From Volvox africanus (taxonomy: Eukaryota > Chlorophyta > Chlorophyceae > Chlamydomonadales > Volvocaceae): 64,000 nt of DNA. Under the pieces are notes generated by a model, which was not told the origin of the DNA, searched no databases, and saw nothing but the letters and a program-made list of their open reading frames with translations. How positions within the stretch are numbered: position 1 is the stretch's first letter; every line of letters begins with the position of its first letter. Both the position numbers and the translations under genes were made by a program. The stretch is taken from assembly GCA_030268105.1 (NCBI GenBank), contig BSDZ01000035.1, positions 653,001-717,000 on the forward strand. Direction: 5' to 3'. This document shows, in pieces, positions 22,253-34,359 of this stretch.

Positions 22253-23673
22253 ATGGTTTCGCGACAGATCCATTGGCGCCTGGACGAAGGCTCCTGTAGC
22301 TGGTGTGGCCTGTACGTGCGGGAGGATGTGGTGGAAGAGAGAAAGCTGTGCAAGCCAAAAGGTGAGTGGCGTTTCCTAGGGTAGTTCGTGGAAGGGTAAG
22401 TCTGGCTGAAGCCATCCCGAACAGGATCTTTGACAGGACGCTGTGGGCTGTGGCCCATTTTGTCCCCTCGCCCTAAGTCAAGGTCGCACACATGCGCTGG
22501 CTGATCCGGTGTTCTCGACGGTGTAGTAAAATCCAGCCTGGTTATTGCCTGAGCAGGATTTATGGCTGAGGCACACAGATGCTGCATAGCCCTGCTCCAT
22601 ATGGCGATAACCTCCAGTATGCCCGGCCCATACCCCGCCCGGGTCCCACTTCAGATGGCCGCCTGGACCCCTGCCTTCACTACTTCCAGCTTGGGAAGAC
22701 CCGGCTGCTGGCGGCCAGGGATGTCGATGTCACGTGGCTCAACAACACCTACTTGATGCGGATTCCAGATCCGGCACCTGCCCGGGCTGCAGCGGCTGCA
22801 ACGACTGACCCAGATGGTGGGGCGCCGGAGCCGGTGGAGGTTGTGAAGCTCAGCCATGTATGCTGGCTGGAACTAACGGGCAGATTCAACGGTAAGACCG
22901 GAGTTGCAGGGCGTTGTAGCATGATGCAGTCTAGTAGGGCTTGGCCGGCAATGGGATCTTGTGTCAGGGCTTATGGCTGGTTTTAGGTTTTCCCTGGAAT
23001 CCCGCATGTGCTGTTGCAGCTGCTACTTGTTTTCAGCTCATGCACGTACTTGCTAAAATACGTGTTAGATGTGCCTAACCTCCTGCCACGCCCTCCACCT
23101 GACGCGCCTCAACCCTAATCCCCTCGTACCGCCTGCTGTATATTCGTCGCAGGAGTCGGTCCGGGACGTTATCACTGCGTATGGGTTCTTCGGTTGGCCA
23201 GGAGCTGCAATGTGGCCGAGCTCAAATTTAGCATCACTTTACGTGCCGCGCGGCAACTATGCACAGGCCCACTGGCCGCGAGCGCCGAGGTGGTCCACTC
23301 GGGCAAGGACAGTGTACCTGGCGATGAAATTAGCAGCGGGGACATCCCTGCCCTTGGCACCGTGTTGGGTGAGTTGGTGGTGGCCGGGCAGGAGCTGCGT
23401 GGGCTTGTGGGCCTTGGCTGGTATGGGCAGCACGCGGGGTCCTTCCGAGTACCTCCCGGTGCGGTGTATGACGTGGAGGTGAGGCTGTGGAATCACGACT
23501 CGACATGGAAGGGTGGTCTGCTGTTGAAAGAGCTGCTGTTGTTGCGCATAGAGGAGGAGAGGAAGGATTTGCCAAGGGGAGAGACGGAGGAGGAGGCAGC
23601 AGAAGCAGAGGCAGCGTTTTCATCGCGGCCATATCCGAAGGTGCTGGAGAGACTGCGAACATTCTGGAGGTGA
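22253..23673 (+). CDS. 5'-truncated tandem copy of the PP2 gene
   Basis: Exons 22253-22361, 22655-22891 and 23153-23673 join in phase. From the first in-frame ATG (22253) they give about 288 residues. The first exon holds only the last part of a module (IHWRLDEGSCSWCGLYVRED), diverged from the upstream gene. The PP2 exons are almost identical to it, at a constant offset of 3,807 bases with the intron included, until KGGLL. After that the tail differs completely (LKELLLLRIEEERKDLPRGE ... ERLRTFWR). No F-box or earlier module was found upstream. It could be a functional PP2-only protein, a pseudogene fragment, or a gene whose upstream exons I missed. Confidence 0.55.
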
Positions 23674-25389
23674 CAGTTGCAGTAAGGATATGGAAAGTTG
23701 CAGTGTGAGGAGCGTATGGACAGGAACAATAAGTGCTGCACGGCGGGCAGGCGAGTGGGCGGGCCTCATACAGGTTCGATCTGGCGGAGGGCCAAGAAGT
23801 CACCGTGTAGGGGTGAGCCGGGTCATATTGGAACTGTGCGTAGTACGATGAAATATTAAAAGAGCGGCGCCGAACAGCGAAAACTACTACAACCATTAGG
23901 CTACTACAACTTCAGCGCTGTCCTGCTGAAGCTTAATGGATTGGGCGGCTGCAGATAGGCGCGACGACGAGGGGCACAGCGGCTTGAAGTCGGTACACCA
24001 GATGCAAACCGCCACGATGATCAGAAATTAGGATGAGAGTTTGCAGCGATGGCTGTGAAGCTCACCACTACCCGAGGTCATCGCTAAGACCTGACTGGGG
24101 GATTCACACTGCTTCACAAGGTCTCTTCGGACACACCTTGTCAAGCCGTGCCACACCTCTCTCATTTGGGGTGTCGTTAGTCCGGTAGGGGCCAGTCTCT
24201 GGTGTCCTGTACGCCAAGCCATACCATACCTGCCGTTGCAGCTGGAAGGTGATGGTACGAAACCAGAGAACAATTATCGTGTGTGTGGGGGGGAAATCCC
24301 ATTAGTATTGTTTTTCAGCTTTATGAAGCCTGGCGACATTCTGACATCGGAGGGTGTTAAACATACGTTTCCTTAACCATAACTGTTCTAGTCTACAGTC
24401 TGCAGCCTGTCCTAGTTATTATGCCTCTGGTATGGAAGGCAGACCCGTCGGTGCGCCCTGTAAATTTCACACTTCGCCCTCTCCCTCAATGTAAGTGTTC
24501 CGCAGTGTTCCGATACTAGCTGGTGGCACTGTCGCAGCATGCCGAGGGTATTTCAACCAAACCTGTGCCCATTCACAAAAGAATTCTTACATTCGACTAT
24601 CGCCGAATCAGCCATGCTAATGGGGCCGTATACCGTTGGCAACCGTTCTTCGTCTTGGTTCCGGAGTTCATGATGTCACCATGAACACGAAATTGGGCAG
24701 CTGGGTATTGCAACTGGTACTGCAGCTTTCCGATGTTAGGGTTCTAGCTGGATTACAATTAACCTGTACAAGTGATTCCCGGCTCTGCTTAACTTTCACG
24801 CGCAGCTTATAGATGAATGGTCCTACCGAAATGATCATTAAACCTTTTTGAATGCAGAATACGTATTTGCAAGGAAATTGCTCAGGTATTATTTGTATGA
24901 TTTTATTGCGTCCCGTTGATAGTTTGTTTAAATTGGTTCTGGATCCTAAATAGATGTGATATTGCCCTTGTTTAACCCTGGCTTACCTTTGCTACGGTTA
25001 TCACGAAGGATCAAAATCAACGGATAGTAGGATACATTATGTTGTACCTTATGACCTGACACCAGGCGCGCACATAGCCACGTTGCCAAAGCTCTCGGTT
25101 TCTCTCCAACTTTAGGCTACTGGAGAAACTCTAGTGGCAAAATAAAAGTAAGCAATGAGGCTTGTATGTGAAAACACGTGTTTAGGCTAACTTTTTTCAA
25201 TGCTAACCGTTCAATTGGACAGTGTTTGGACTGCTGTGCACCTGGCTTTGGGCGATACTCTCCAATTTGGCAAGATGCTTTGTTCCGTCAAGGTTACGGC
25301 GCGCTGCCGATGGCCAAGGTAGTCATACGCAGGGACGTTTGTAACTTCTGCTGTCCAAGACATGATTTTACGCTAAAAAGTGTGTGCAG
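23674..25389. other. gene-free region
   Basis: AT-rich toward 25000. A frame around 25198-25316 could contribute an upstream exon of the next gene: its donor CAAG|GTAGTC is phase-compatible with the exon at 25390. The reading frame there is uncertain. Confidence 0.35.
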
Positions 25390-26619
25390 GCGTCAAAACA
25401 TGCAAGTCACCGATCCGCAGGGATTCGTCCTTGGGGATTTGGCAGGGGGAAGATACAGTGCATTCAACTCCGTCGGTGCGGTACTCACCAGGTCCAAGAA
25501 CGCTGTGCTCACAGCGATTTCCCGAGCCTTTGACACCCGGCGACCCAGTACCCGTCCTGGATAGTATTGGTAATGCTAATATCATGACGCCAGCGTCAGC
25601 TACTGGGTCCGTCGGAAGCTCCAATTCACCGTGCTTCGTGACACCCAACGCGTCCCCCCAGTCCATCCAAAAGGAGCGGTACATAATCAATACGGGGAAC
25701 CAGGTATTCCGGAATTTCCCCCAGCCAATGTTCATCATTGCACTTCATCGGCCGCCCTCGCCCCATACGTATTTTGAAGTAGGGAGACATGCATCCAACA
25801 GGTGGAAAGATCCCTCCTGTTTTACGCACATCCCTTCCAGGTGGTGGGTGTTGCCAACACTCAAACGCGGTATAACGAGAGGAGGGCACTGCCGATTCAC
25901 ACCACTCCCTACGACGAGCGAATTCAAAAGGAAGAACAGGACGCTGTGAAGTTCGCGGTAAGGCTATATGCGGACGCCGAAGGGTTTCATTAATCTGCCG
26001 TTGGTGTTGCCCTCCTTAAGGTGATCCTGCTCTTACGTGTATGACGTCCCCAGGAGCGTCTGACACATAAAATGTTGGTGCTGTGAGTCTCTGCACCAGA
26101 ACAACTGATGGCGGCGCAAATGAGCCGTGCAGGTGCCACTTTGGAGGACACCTGACAAGCGGTCACACTGCATGCGGCCAGTCGCTTTGGATGTATGTAC
26201 GTGTGTGGCGTTTACAGCCGAAATGCTTAGACGCGCCTTGGTATCAAGAATAATGCAGGGGTAACCTATACCAGCACTGAGAACTGCAGGAGAATAATGA
26301 GTGTTCTCGGAATGTAGCTGCCGTACTGCGGTATGCCAACGCGCAGGTGTCTGTGTCACGCTGAACATAGGAAATATGGAGCGCAAGAGTACTCAAAGAT
26401 AACTTGCTTGTGGCCTTGGCATATTTTGATAAGTGATTATCGTGTTGCCAGCTCTGTGCACCTACCAGGTTACCATCGCTCACGTCAAGATGCATGTAAG
26501 AACGTTTCCAGCGTTTTTACTGTCTCCTTTAGATTTGGGACGCTCTGGATCTGGAGGGCATCGCATTTGGGCATTCCAGGCCCCAAAAAAAGCAGTGGGA
26601 AAACCTATGGCAACCTTAA
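25390..26619 (+). CDS. unrecognised protein, 5' end missing
   Basis: Three exons, 25390-25703, 25802-25957 and 26533-26619, are linked by clean acceptors (CAG, CAG, TAG) and donors (GTATTC, GTAAGG) with consistent phases. They end at TAA 26617-26619. The first is Ser/Pro/Thr-rich with several SP and TP pairs, for example STPSVRYSPGPRT. The second and third look globular and charged (FYAHPFQVVGVANTQTRYNE, PYDERIQKEEQDAVKFA, IWDALDLEGIAFGHSRPQ). I do not recognise the family. The first exon starts in phase 1, so at least one upstream exon with the start codon is missing from this model. SP/TP sites suggest possible phosphorylation; that is inference only. Confidence 0.45.
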
Positions 26620-26942
26620 CGCACAAAGCAGGCAAAGTAGATTTATAAGATAATTGAATAACATGGTACCTGGAAAAAGCCTTCAGCCTTTGCCTTCCGT
26701 GGCGGTTAGTTAGTTCCTACGAATGTAGTCAGTTTATTCACTGCAGCACTCTAAAACCGCCACGCACAGACTTACGTTTGTAGGCTTTAAGTAGTTTTGA
26801 GGAGTATCTTCGCCTGGTTTTCTTGGAAGGAAACTACATATTAACAGGTTGGCGCGTAAGTCCAACGACACTACAGCATATCCTGCACTACAGATGTGCG
26901 CGTCTTAGTAACCCGGCCTTCCTAATCTTACAGTACTGCACC
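26620..26942. other. short intergenic gap
   Basis: Between the stop of one + strand gene and the start of the next. An in-frame extension of the downstream ORF reaches 26823, but the ATG at 26943 begins a better transit-peptide-like sequence. Confidence 0.4.
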
Positions 26943-29900
26943 ATGGCTTGCCCAGCTCTGGGTGTGCTATCAACCGCACGCACTAGCCGCTTATCAGCGT
27001 CTTCACTGCCGACCCGCGGGTCTGGCAAACCTGCGATTAGGATTTCCCCGTCTCGCAACTTCTGCTTTACTCCTCATCATACAACAAATAGCAAGATCTC
27101 AACGGCTCACTGGGTCACCTATTCACGGCGGGATGGCGATGGAGACAGCGAGACGACGTCCGATGGCGACTCCCGCGCAAGACGTGTACCAGCTTGGGGC
27201 CCAGTGACACGAACCCCAAGCCCCACACTTCACGGAGATCAACCACACCAGACTGAACACCCACATCTCTCAAATCCCTGGACGTTCCTGAAGGGCGCGC
27301 TGCAGGTCCCGTTACCTGATCAACTGCATGAAGAGCCAGATTTGCATCAACCATCGTGCGTCCTGCCCGGTGGCCAGCAAGTTGAACTGCCCGCCAGCGC
27401 TGATAGGCCCGGTAGTGGGATAGGCACCGACCGTTTCGTTACCAGACAGGCGGTGGTTTCGCTGGAGAGCTCGACGGCGGTTGACACCGCTCATCCCCAC
27501 ATTGATTCGCATATTGTCAGTGGGACCTCTTTGGATGCGGCAGTGGGGGAGAAGCAGCAACACGGAGCTGCAGACATTCCCCCCACAGCGCTCAGTGGGG
27601 AAGAATTGCTCAAGTTGGCGCCCGCGACGCCTGTTATTCTCGCGCAAACTGTGGACGATAAGGTGGAGGAGATCATCGCGCGGTGGGTTGTGGGCTGCAG
27701 CTCGATCGGTTGCAGTCGCGCGCTCTCAATCTACAAGAGCAAAAGCGGGGCCCTACGGGAAGGCTTTCGAAGCCGTTGGGGACGAGGACGGCATTTTTAA
27801 TTAAGTTCAAAGCGCACCGCACGACCTGGTACCTCGTCTGGCTCCCGTCCATGTAAGCCCTTGGTCTCCGCTGCTTATCCCACATATTGGCTACCCCATC
27901 ATCTGCTACCCCCATTGACCACAAGGTACCGCTTGATGGAGGATCGGCTTGCGGCGGTGGAGCGACAAATGCTGGATCTTGCCCGGGAGCTTCGGGCGGC
28001 GCCGCCGGGGTCCGTACTCGCGGTGGCTCATCTGACCGCCGGAGCGGCGCCGTCTTTGTTGGAAACTGCTGCCGCTGCGTCGGTACGTGGAGCGGCTTCG
28101 GCCGATGGTGATGGAGAGTATTCAGAGTCGGCGCCTGCACAGCGGCAGTTGGCGTCATCGGCATCAGCCGGTGTGGCGGCGCCGGAAACGAAGCATTTAC
28201 ATGGGACGGCGATTGTCGGGGCTGCAACCACTGCCGCTGCGTCCTCCACAGGGCAGCAGGCGGCAGCAGGTGGGTGTGGGCGCAGAGAAAATAGCTGATA
28301 GGACAAGGGAAATCGCGTAGGGATAAGAGGGCCCTCCATCCGCTGCTCGCGCTTGCCAGGGCCTCTATCTGCAGCATGAAGTCCTCCATCCACATATACC
28401 ATATATGTGTGCACAATTTCGTATTTACCTAAGATGCCCTGAGACAATTCCTTTACCGGGATACCGGTACCCACCCTAAAGCCTATAGCACTGGGAACAA
28501 CGGCATCCATACCCCGCACTGTCCTCACCCCATATTAATGAAATTCGGCTATGCGAATGGTTGCGAATGCCCTATGTTTTCGCAGTATGAGCCCATGATG
28601 CCCTCCGCTGGGCCCGGCACACTCTATCAGTACAACACCGGCCATTTCCGCCATTTTGACCGTTCCTCCCGTCCTCCCGACCGTAGCTCCCCCTCCTTTG
28701 CGCTTTGTCTGGGCATCTCACGTGCAGACCTATTGTCCGGTGGTGGTAGCAGCCAGGAGGGCAAAGCGCGTCTGTTCGAGATCAATCGCATCCAAGCCGC
28801 AATCACAGAGGTGAGGTGCGGATCAGGTGTTACGGTCATCATAGTGTGTGTTGAGGGGCCTTACGCAGTTCCGGGGAATAGTCGTGATGCCCCGGGGGTA
28901 GCCCGGTACTCCATGACGTCAGAAGTGATTGTGGACGTCCCCAGGCGGAGCTGCCGCTTGACTGTGGCCACCCCACCAGGGCCCCAAGCGAAATATGCAC
29001 CTTCCATAAGCCCCACATAGCCCTCCTCCGTCGGCCTCCTTCCGGTTTCCGTTCCTTAAACCCGGTCCGGGCGGGGTCAGCACAGGTCATCTTCGCCTCG
29101 GACTCAGCACGTCTTTCGCTTCGCCGCCAGCAATATGGTCGATAGCATACACAATTACGGCTTCTCTTCTTTTTACTGCTTTCATTCGCGGCCTTGGCGA
29201 CTACCTAGTTTACGTCACAGCTCATTTCCACTTTTCCTACTATGGACGGCGTCAACCGTCATTTGACCCTTACGGTTACTCCTCGTTTCTCCAGTATCAG
29301 CACCAGGATTCGTTGTTTTCAATTTCCTCCCCCTCCCCCCCTCCTCCTCCCCCTCCTCTCGTGGCAATCGTTGCGTGCCGCCCCCTCATTCGGGATCAGG
29401 GGGAACTCTTCCTTTAACCACATTACCTTCCATTGCTACAGCATGAATTGTTCTCTCGATGCCGTACCTTGCTTTGCTAACCACCCCGTTATTTCTGTTC
29501 CATCCAGGTGGTTAACAGTGGATACCTGGAGAGCGTAAAGGGTTTGCGGGAGACCTTGTTGGTGCAGGAGTGGGGGCTGCAGGCCAAGACCTGGGCGCAG
29601 AGGAGGTATGTTTTGTGCGAAGACTCCGCCGTTACCTGCTAGAGCCCAACCAGAGCAATAATTTCACCATGATGGGACGGAGAGGGCAAGGACGTGCCGA
29701 CAATGGACAGCCCCAAAAAACAACCGCGATAATACAACAAAAACGTCCCAAGCCAGCACGGCCTGTAGCGCTACATGAACAACTTCGAACGTACCCACAC
29801 CGACGTCACTGCGTCCCAAGAGGAGCCGCCCGGCTCCAGAATCATGGACGCTCGTCCTCCGTGTATTGCAGAAAAACTTTGTTTTCTTCTCAAGCTCAGA

Positions 29901-31090
29901 AAACCGATACGTTATTTCAGGGCATCAGGCGGGCTGTGGGAACAGGAGGTGGAGCTGCGGATACATGTGCTCTCAGCTCAATTCCAGTGCTGTCTCTGGG
30001 AGAAGATCTTTTGCGTGGCATTGGGTTGATTGTATTGAATTGATTTTCCGTGGCCCACTGGGTCCTCTGGGTTGGCCGAATGGACATGAAGTCAGGTTGC
30101 ACTCGGGGCCCAATGACCAGGGCGCCCAAGTTGCCTTCTTGTGTTTGCTTGCGGCGGCTACGCATCCCCTGCGATAGCGCCAATCCGAGCCCTCATGTCT
30201 CTTGTACGAATGCGTTTTTTTCAAGTCGCGGCGTGCTTAACCCCGCCCCCTCAAAACCAATGCCTGTTTCCCGAGGTTATGGAAACGAAGGCGCAGGGTG
30301 TCAGCGAATCTCCCGCTGGCCTTGAGACCCACTTCACGCGCACGTGTTCTCTTTTCTTGCATCGACCAGGGGTGTCAGTGCCTTTGAGCAGTGGTGCGCT
30401 GAGCATGCCGCCGCCGAGGTATCATACGAAACCATCAGCGCCCTGTACAACGATCCGGACGCGCTGCATTTGTTGCCCACACCCCGCCTGCGCATGATGG
30501 CGCGAGCTATGATCGAACATCACACGCTACAAGTTTACGAAGAGGTATGGTACATCAGAAGCCGGTTGTCTCATGCATAGCACTGCCATATTTAAGTTGG
30601 ATGTGTAAGGTGGATGTAGGAGATTGCGCTAGGGGGTTGGGGCGCTACCTCACACACGGGAACTCCCGGGGAGGGCCGAAGCGCAATATCATGGGGGATA
30701 TCATGGCTTATTTGGTCATCTGTCACACCGTGGCTTCCGGATTAACGGCACGAAGTGCCGCATGAACCTCCAGCCCTGGATTCTGTGGCTGTGCCGGAAA
30801 TCTGGAATTTGAACAGGCAGGTAACGCAAGTCTCTCCCGTTCCCTTGTACTCAGCCCGTCTCTTCATATTCCACCCCATATCGTTTCCCATGGAATAGGT
30901 GTTCCTCCGCTGTACCACGACGGCAGAGGGCCTGGCGCGGGTGGGGTTGGCTGACTTGCTTCCGCACACAGCGGGCGTGGGTCAGGTGCTTAGGGGCCTG
31001 CTGCCGGGAGGCCTGCCCTTCCTGGGTGCGGGCTTCTGGAGGAAGGGATTGCGATGGCTAATGCCGTTCGGTGGCGGGGGGCCCAACTAA
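26943..31090 (+). CDS. unrecognised 543-residue protein, probably plastid-targeted
   Basis: Six exons, 26943-27682, 27926-28269, 28728-28810, 29508-29605, 30370-30544 and 30899-31090, keep phase throughout and end in TAA. The N-terminus (MACPALGVLSTARTSRLSAS) is rich in Ala, Ser and Arg with few acids, like an algal chloroplast transit peptide. Residues ~80-230 are disordered. The junction of exons 1 and 2 restores EEIIARYRLMEDRLAAVERQ, a likely coiled coil. An Ala/Ser-rich linker follows, then a conserved-looking helical C-terminal half: ARLFEINRIQAAITEVVNSG, ESVKGLRETLLVQEWGLQ, AFEQWCAEHAAAEVSYETIS, and a Gly/Leu-rich end (GQVLRGLLPGGLPFLGAG). I know no family with these words. The restored frames at every junction make the gene model itself credible. 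Confidence 0.6.
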
Positions 31091-33100
31091 GAACAGGGCA
31101 GATGTCCCGCGCGGCACGTGGCAGCGGCGCAGTCAGAGGGACCGAAGGAATGACCTTGTGGTATAGAGAGCTGTCTTTGTACGGAGAGGTGAGGTTATGC
31201 AGAGTAGGAAGGCGAGGGGACTGTGTAGTGCTGCAACGGAAGAGAGCCCTCTGCAGTGGTGAGGCTGCGAGTCCTGAAACGCACCTGAAACGCGAGGGTC
31301 TGGAGTTACGGCTGGCAGCCCGTATGCACATGCCTGTTGGTGGAGTGGATTTCCGAGTGGGAGTTTAGTTGTAGGCTGGGATGTGACGATCACGCGCATC
31401 GTTGAGCCAACGGCTAAGACGGATCCGTGATATGTCATAATTTGTCAGGGTTGTCAATGATATAGCCTGCAGTTGATTTATCGAAGGTTGCGCAACAGGA
31501 ATGACCTTCCCCACACCGCAGTAAAACTCGTACGTGTCCCAGAGATGCTTGGGACGGCACTTGAGGCATCTAAACGTCTGAAGGGTTAAGGCTTGGCCTG
31601 GCAAGTGCGATGGATGAGTGAGGATGGGCAAGCACACGGTCAAGAAACAAACGGCTGGAAGTGCACACCAGGGAGCAAATGGTGGGATGGGACTGCGGTA
31701 ACCCCACAGGTTCCGTACGCACGTGTGAGGAGTTAGTACACTTCCACGACGCCGGGGAAATGCGCGCAGCATACATGATGCTCACACCCACGAAGTTATA
31801 TAGGCGGGGGTATGATGTGCATTTTCTCTGGGCGCTGCTGTGGCCCACCAAAGTGCACGTGACCTCAAACACAGCCACGCAAGAAAACAAGGCGCACGCT
31901 GCACGCCTGAAGTATACATAAGACATGTCCTCTGTGTCTGCATTCGTCCTACACTACGCCGGTCTTTGCTTTACCCGTCCAAACTGAGAGCCCCACCTCT
32001 CGTGTTCTGTGAGAACGGTCAAGCCCGGCAAGACATATCAAAAATATTGCGTCCTGTTTTCGATCACCACAACGAAATGTCGCCTACGCCCATTACCAAC
32101 ACAGCTGACGTTGTCTCTAACAATCGCCGTCGCCGCCCTAAGTGCTTGCCACAATGATGCGTAGAATGTAAAATAGGTACAAAGATATGGCCTCGATGCG
32201 ATTGAAGAAAACCTCTCAAATGATAGTACAAACGACGCGACATCCGGCCAATGACTACGGTACAGTACGACAACTTAACAACGTCCAGACACACCTTAAT
32301 TGCCATACGCATCACACACGCTGGACCTCTGACACGCAGGCGTGCCGCAAAACACAAGAGTGGCAGCAGAATTCATGCGGTTTCCTTGCAGCCAGCACAT
32401 CCAATCCGCGGGCTATCGTTATACCAAATACAGCAGCTAAGAACGACCTACGCCGCTCCTTCTGGTCCATCATCACCCCAACACCACTAGCCCACCGTCG
32501 TCACCCCGACCCTTTTGCATCCCCCAAATTACATACATTTACATACATCCACCCTACATCCAACCCTTTTGCATCCGCCAGTTAGGGGATGTCTTGTCAT
32601 TCCTCCACCCCGACCCGGCACTCGGGCCTTCTCTTTGCGCCCGAAAGTGCACGCCAGCCTCACACGCACATGAAACATGGCTGTTGCCGCCCACGGTCCG
32701 TCAACCAGTCACAGCCGCCGCAAAGCCACTTTGACGTCGTACCAGTCGTAATCGCAAGTCCGAAGGATGGTGCGTGATATACGGCGTCCCATGCTGCCGG
32801 GCTGCCGGGAATCGATGGCCCGTCCTTTCACGCGGCCTTCCCATCTAAAATCAAGTTCTATTAGCTCCCGCCAACCTGACAGGCTCTGCTCCACCCTACA
32901 TGCTGCACACGTGACTCGAGAGATACAACCCATAAACTCTGGAAGGACACATACCCTCGCATTCTCGGTCACTCGTCGTGGTTCTTGCTCTCTGGCTCGC
33001 ACTCTCTCTCTGGCTTACACGACACGGACAACAGGCTCCGTGCGCTGCCACTCTTGTCATAGCATCGTGTCGTCTGCCCTACTTGCAGAGCTCCCTTGTC
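31091..33100. other. gene-free region
   Basis: Several overlapping short frames, none with a recognised domain. Part of it (32150-33100) is rich in C and A on the + strand, unlike the surrounding coding DNA. Confidence 0.4.
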
Positions 33101-33121
33101 CCTCCACGCTGGTTTCTTGAC

Positions 33122-34350
33122 GCTATCAAACCGCTCAGCGGGCCATCTCCACCGGCAGTGCCCTCCCCGGCAGAAAACAAACTGATGCTACCGCTGGATC
33201 ACAGATCGCGATCGGCCACGCACGTCATCCAGCAGCTTTCACCTTTCCAAAGACGTTCCGTCTCTTCTGGGACCACTACCGACGCCTCACTTGCCTCGAA
33301 TACACTCCACGTCCAGCTCGCGCCCACGGGGGCACTTCCTCGTCTCTGCATGTCGTCGTCCTCACAATCGGCGGGGCTCCCTGCCAATCCCTCAGATCTC
33401 TCATCCCCCTCCTCAGGATGGATTATTGCGCATCGCTCTTCAGGAGAAGCCACAAGATGTTTCTACAAAAAATTGAATGGGACCACCCGGACGCACCACA
33501 AAGCCATCGCAGTCTCACAGAGCTGTTAGAATTCCCTGAAGGCATAGACACCTACAATCCCTTCACTCCAGTTGGGTTGCCAGATACGTCGACTCGCGCC
33601 TTCAGTGATTGGCCAGCGGGTACCTCGCCACACCTCACATTCCAAACAGCGATATTGGCGGTAAGAGCGCTGCACCAGCAGCGCTATTCTCTCCATTCAG
33701 GACCCGTCAGATGTCCAGAAGGACGCATTGCCCAAACCTCCTTGTAGAAAAGACGTCCCAAGTAAGCACGGTTGCGCCCTTACCTAACACCCCACTCATC
33801 CTGCAGAGATTCTAGGCCTAGACCCGAGCCCGTTTGGATTCCATCCTCGCCCTTCAGTAGTAGCCTTCAGAACTCGTGTAGCCTTGTGCAGCCTGCAGAA
33901 CACATGAATGCGCTCCATCCACAGACAACAGGCGAGGTACCCATCCCGCACAACTGCCTCTCCAACACGATGAGCACGACTACCAATCTCAGCTAGTTGC
34001 GGCGAGTGCACCAGCTTCCCGCAGGGCAGAGCAAACAGGGGACGACCCCTCGCTGGCTGAACCGCGTGCCTTGCGTACAGTGCGCGGGACGTTGCTTCCC
34101 AGGGCACCACCACTTCCAGACCATGGCTTAAATACGGACTTTCTCTCTGGCCAGGATGACCAAGTCACCGTCATTGAGGACCTGCGGCCGGCCGGGACAA
34201 CGGCCGGGACAAGAGCCCGGCAAGTCGCATCCGTCATGAAGTTCGCGGCAAGGTGGGAACACCAATAACATGGGGCATGCGCTGCTAGGACGCATTCAAA
34301 TCACGATGCAGCACCGGGCGCAGTATGCGGACCGAAAGAAGCTTCACTAA
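33122..34350 (+). mobile_element. possible retroelement remnant next to the RSH 3' end
   Basis: An open + frame from about 33122 to 33747 shows a well-formed protein-like segment (FRLFWDHYRRLTCLEYTPRP, then LFRRSHKMFLQKIEWDHPDA) that I cannot assign. Near 34271-34350 another frame reads LGRIQITMQHRAQYADRKKL. This recalls the region just after the integrase core of Ty3/gypsy elements, where arrays like QHAQRHMADKKR occur. No LTRs or complete domains are visible, and stop codons separate the pieces. Treat this as a weak suggestion. Confidence 0.25.
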
Positions 34351-34359
34351 TTCAGATCG

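Noticed and set aside
23330..23896. 188-codon - strand ORF overlapping the PP2 copy
   Set aside because: Antisense to the PP2 exon, which has clear domain similarity on +.
27861..28528. - strand ORFs opposite exon 2 of the 543-residue protein
   Set aside because: Antisense frames of an Ala-rich exon; the + strand has phase-consistent splice sites on both sides.
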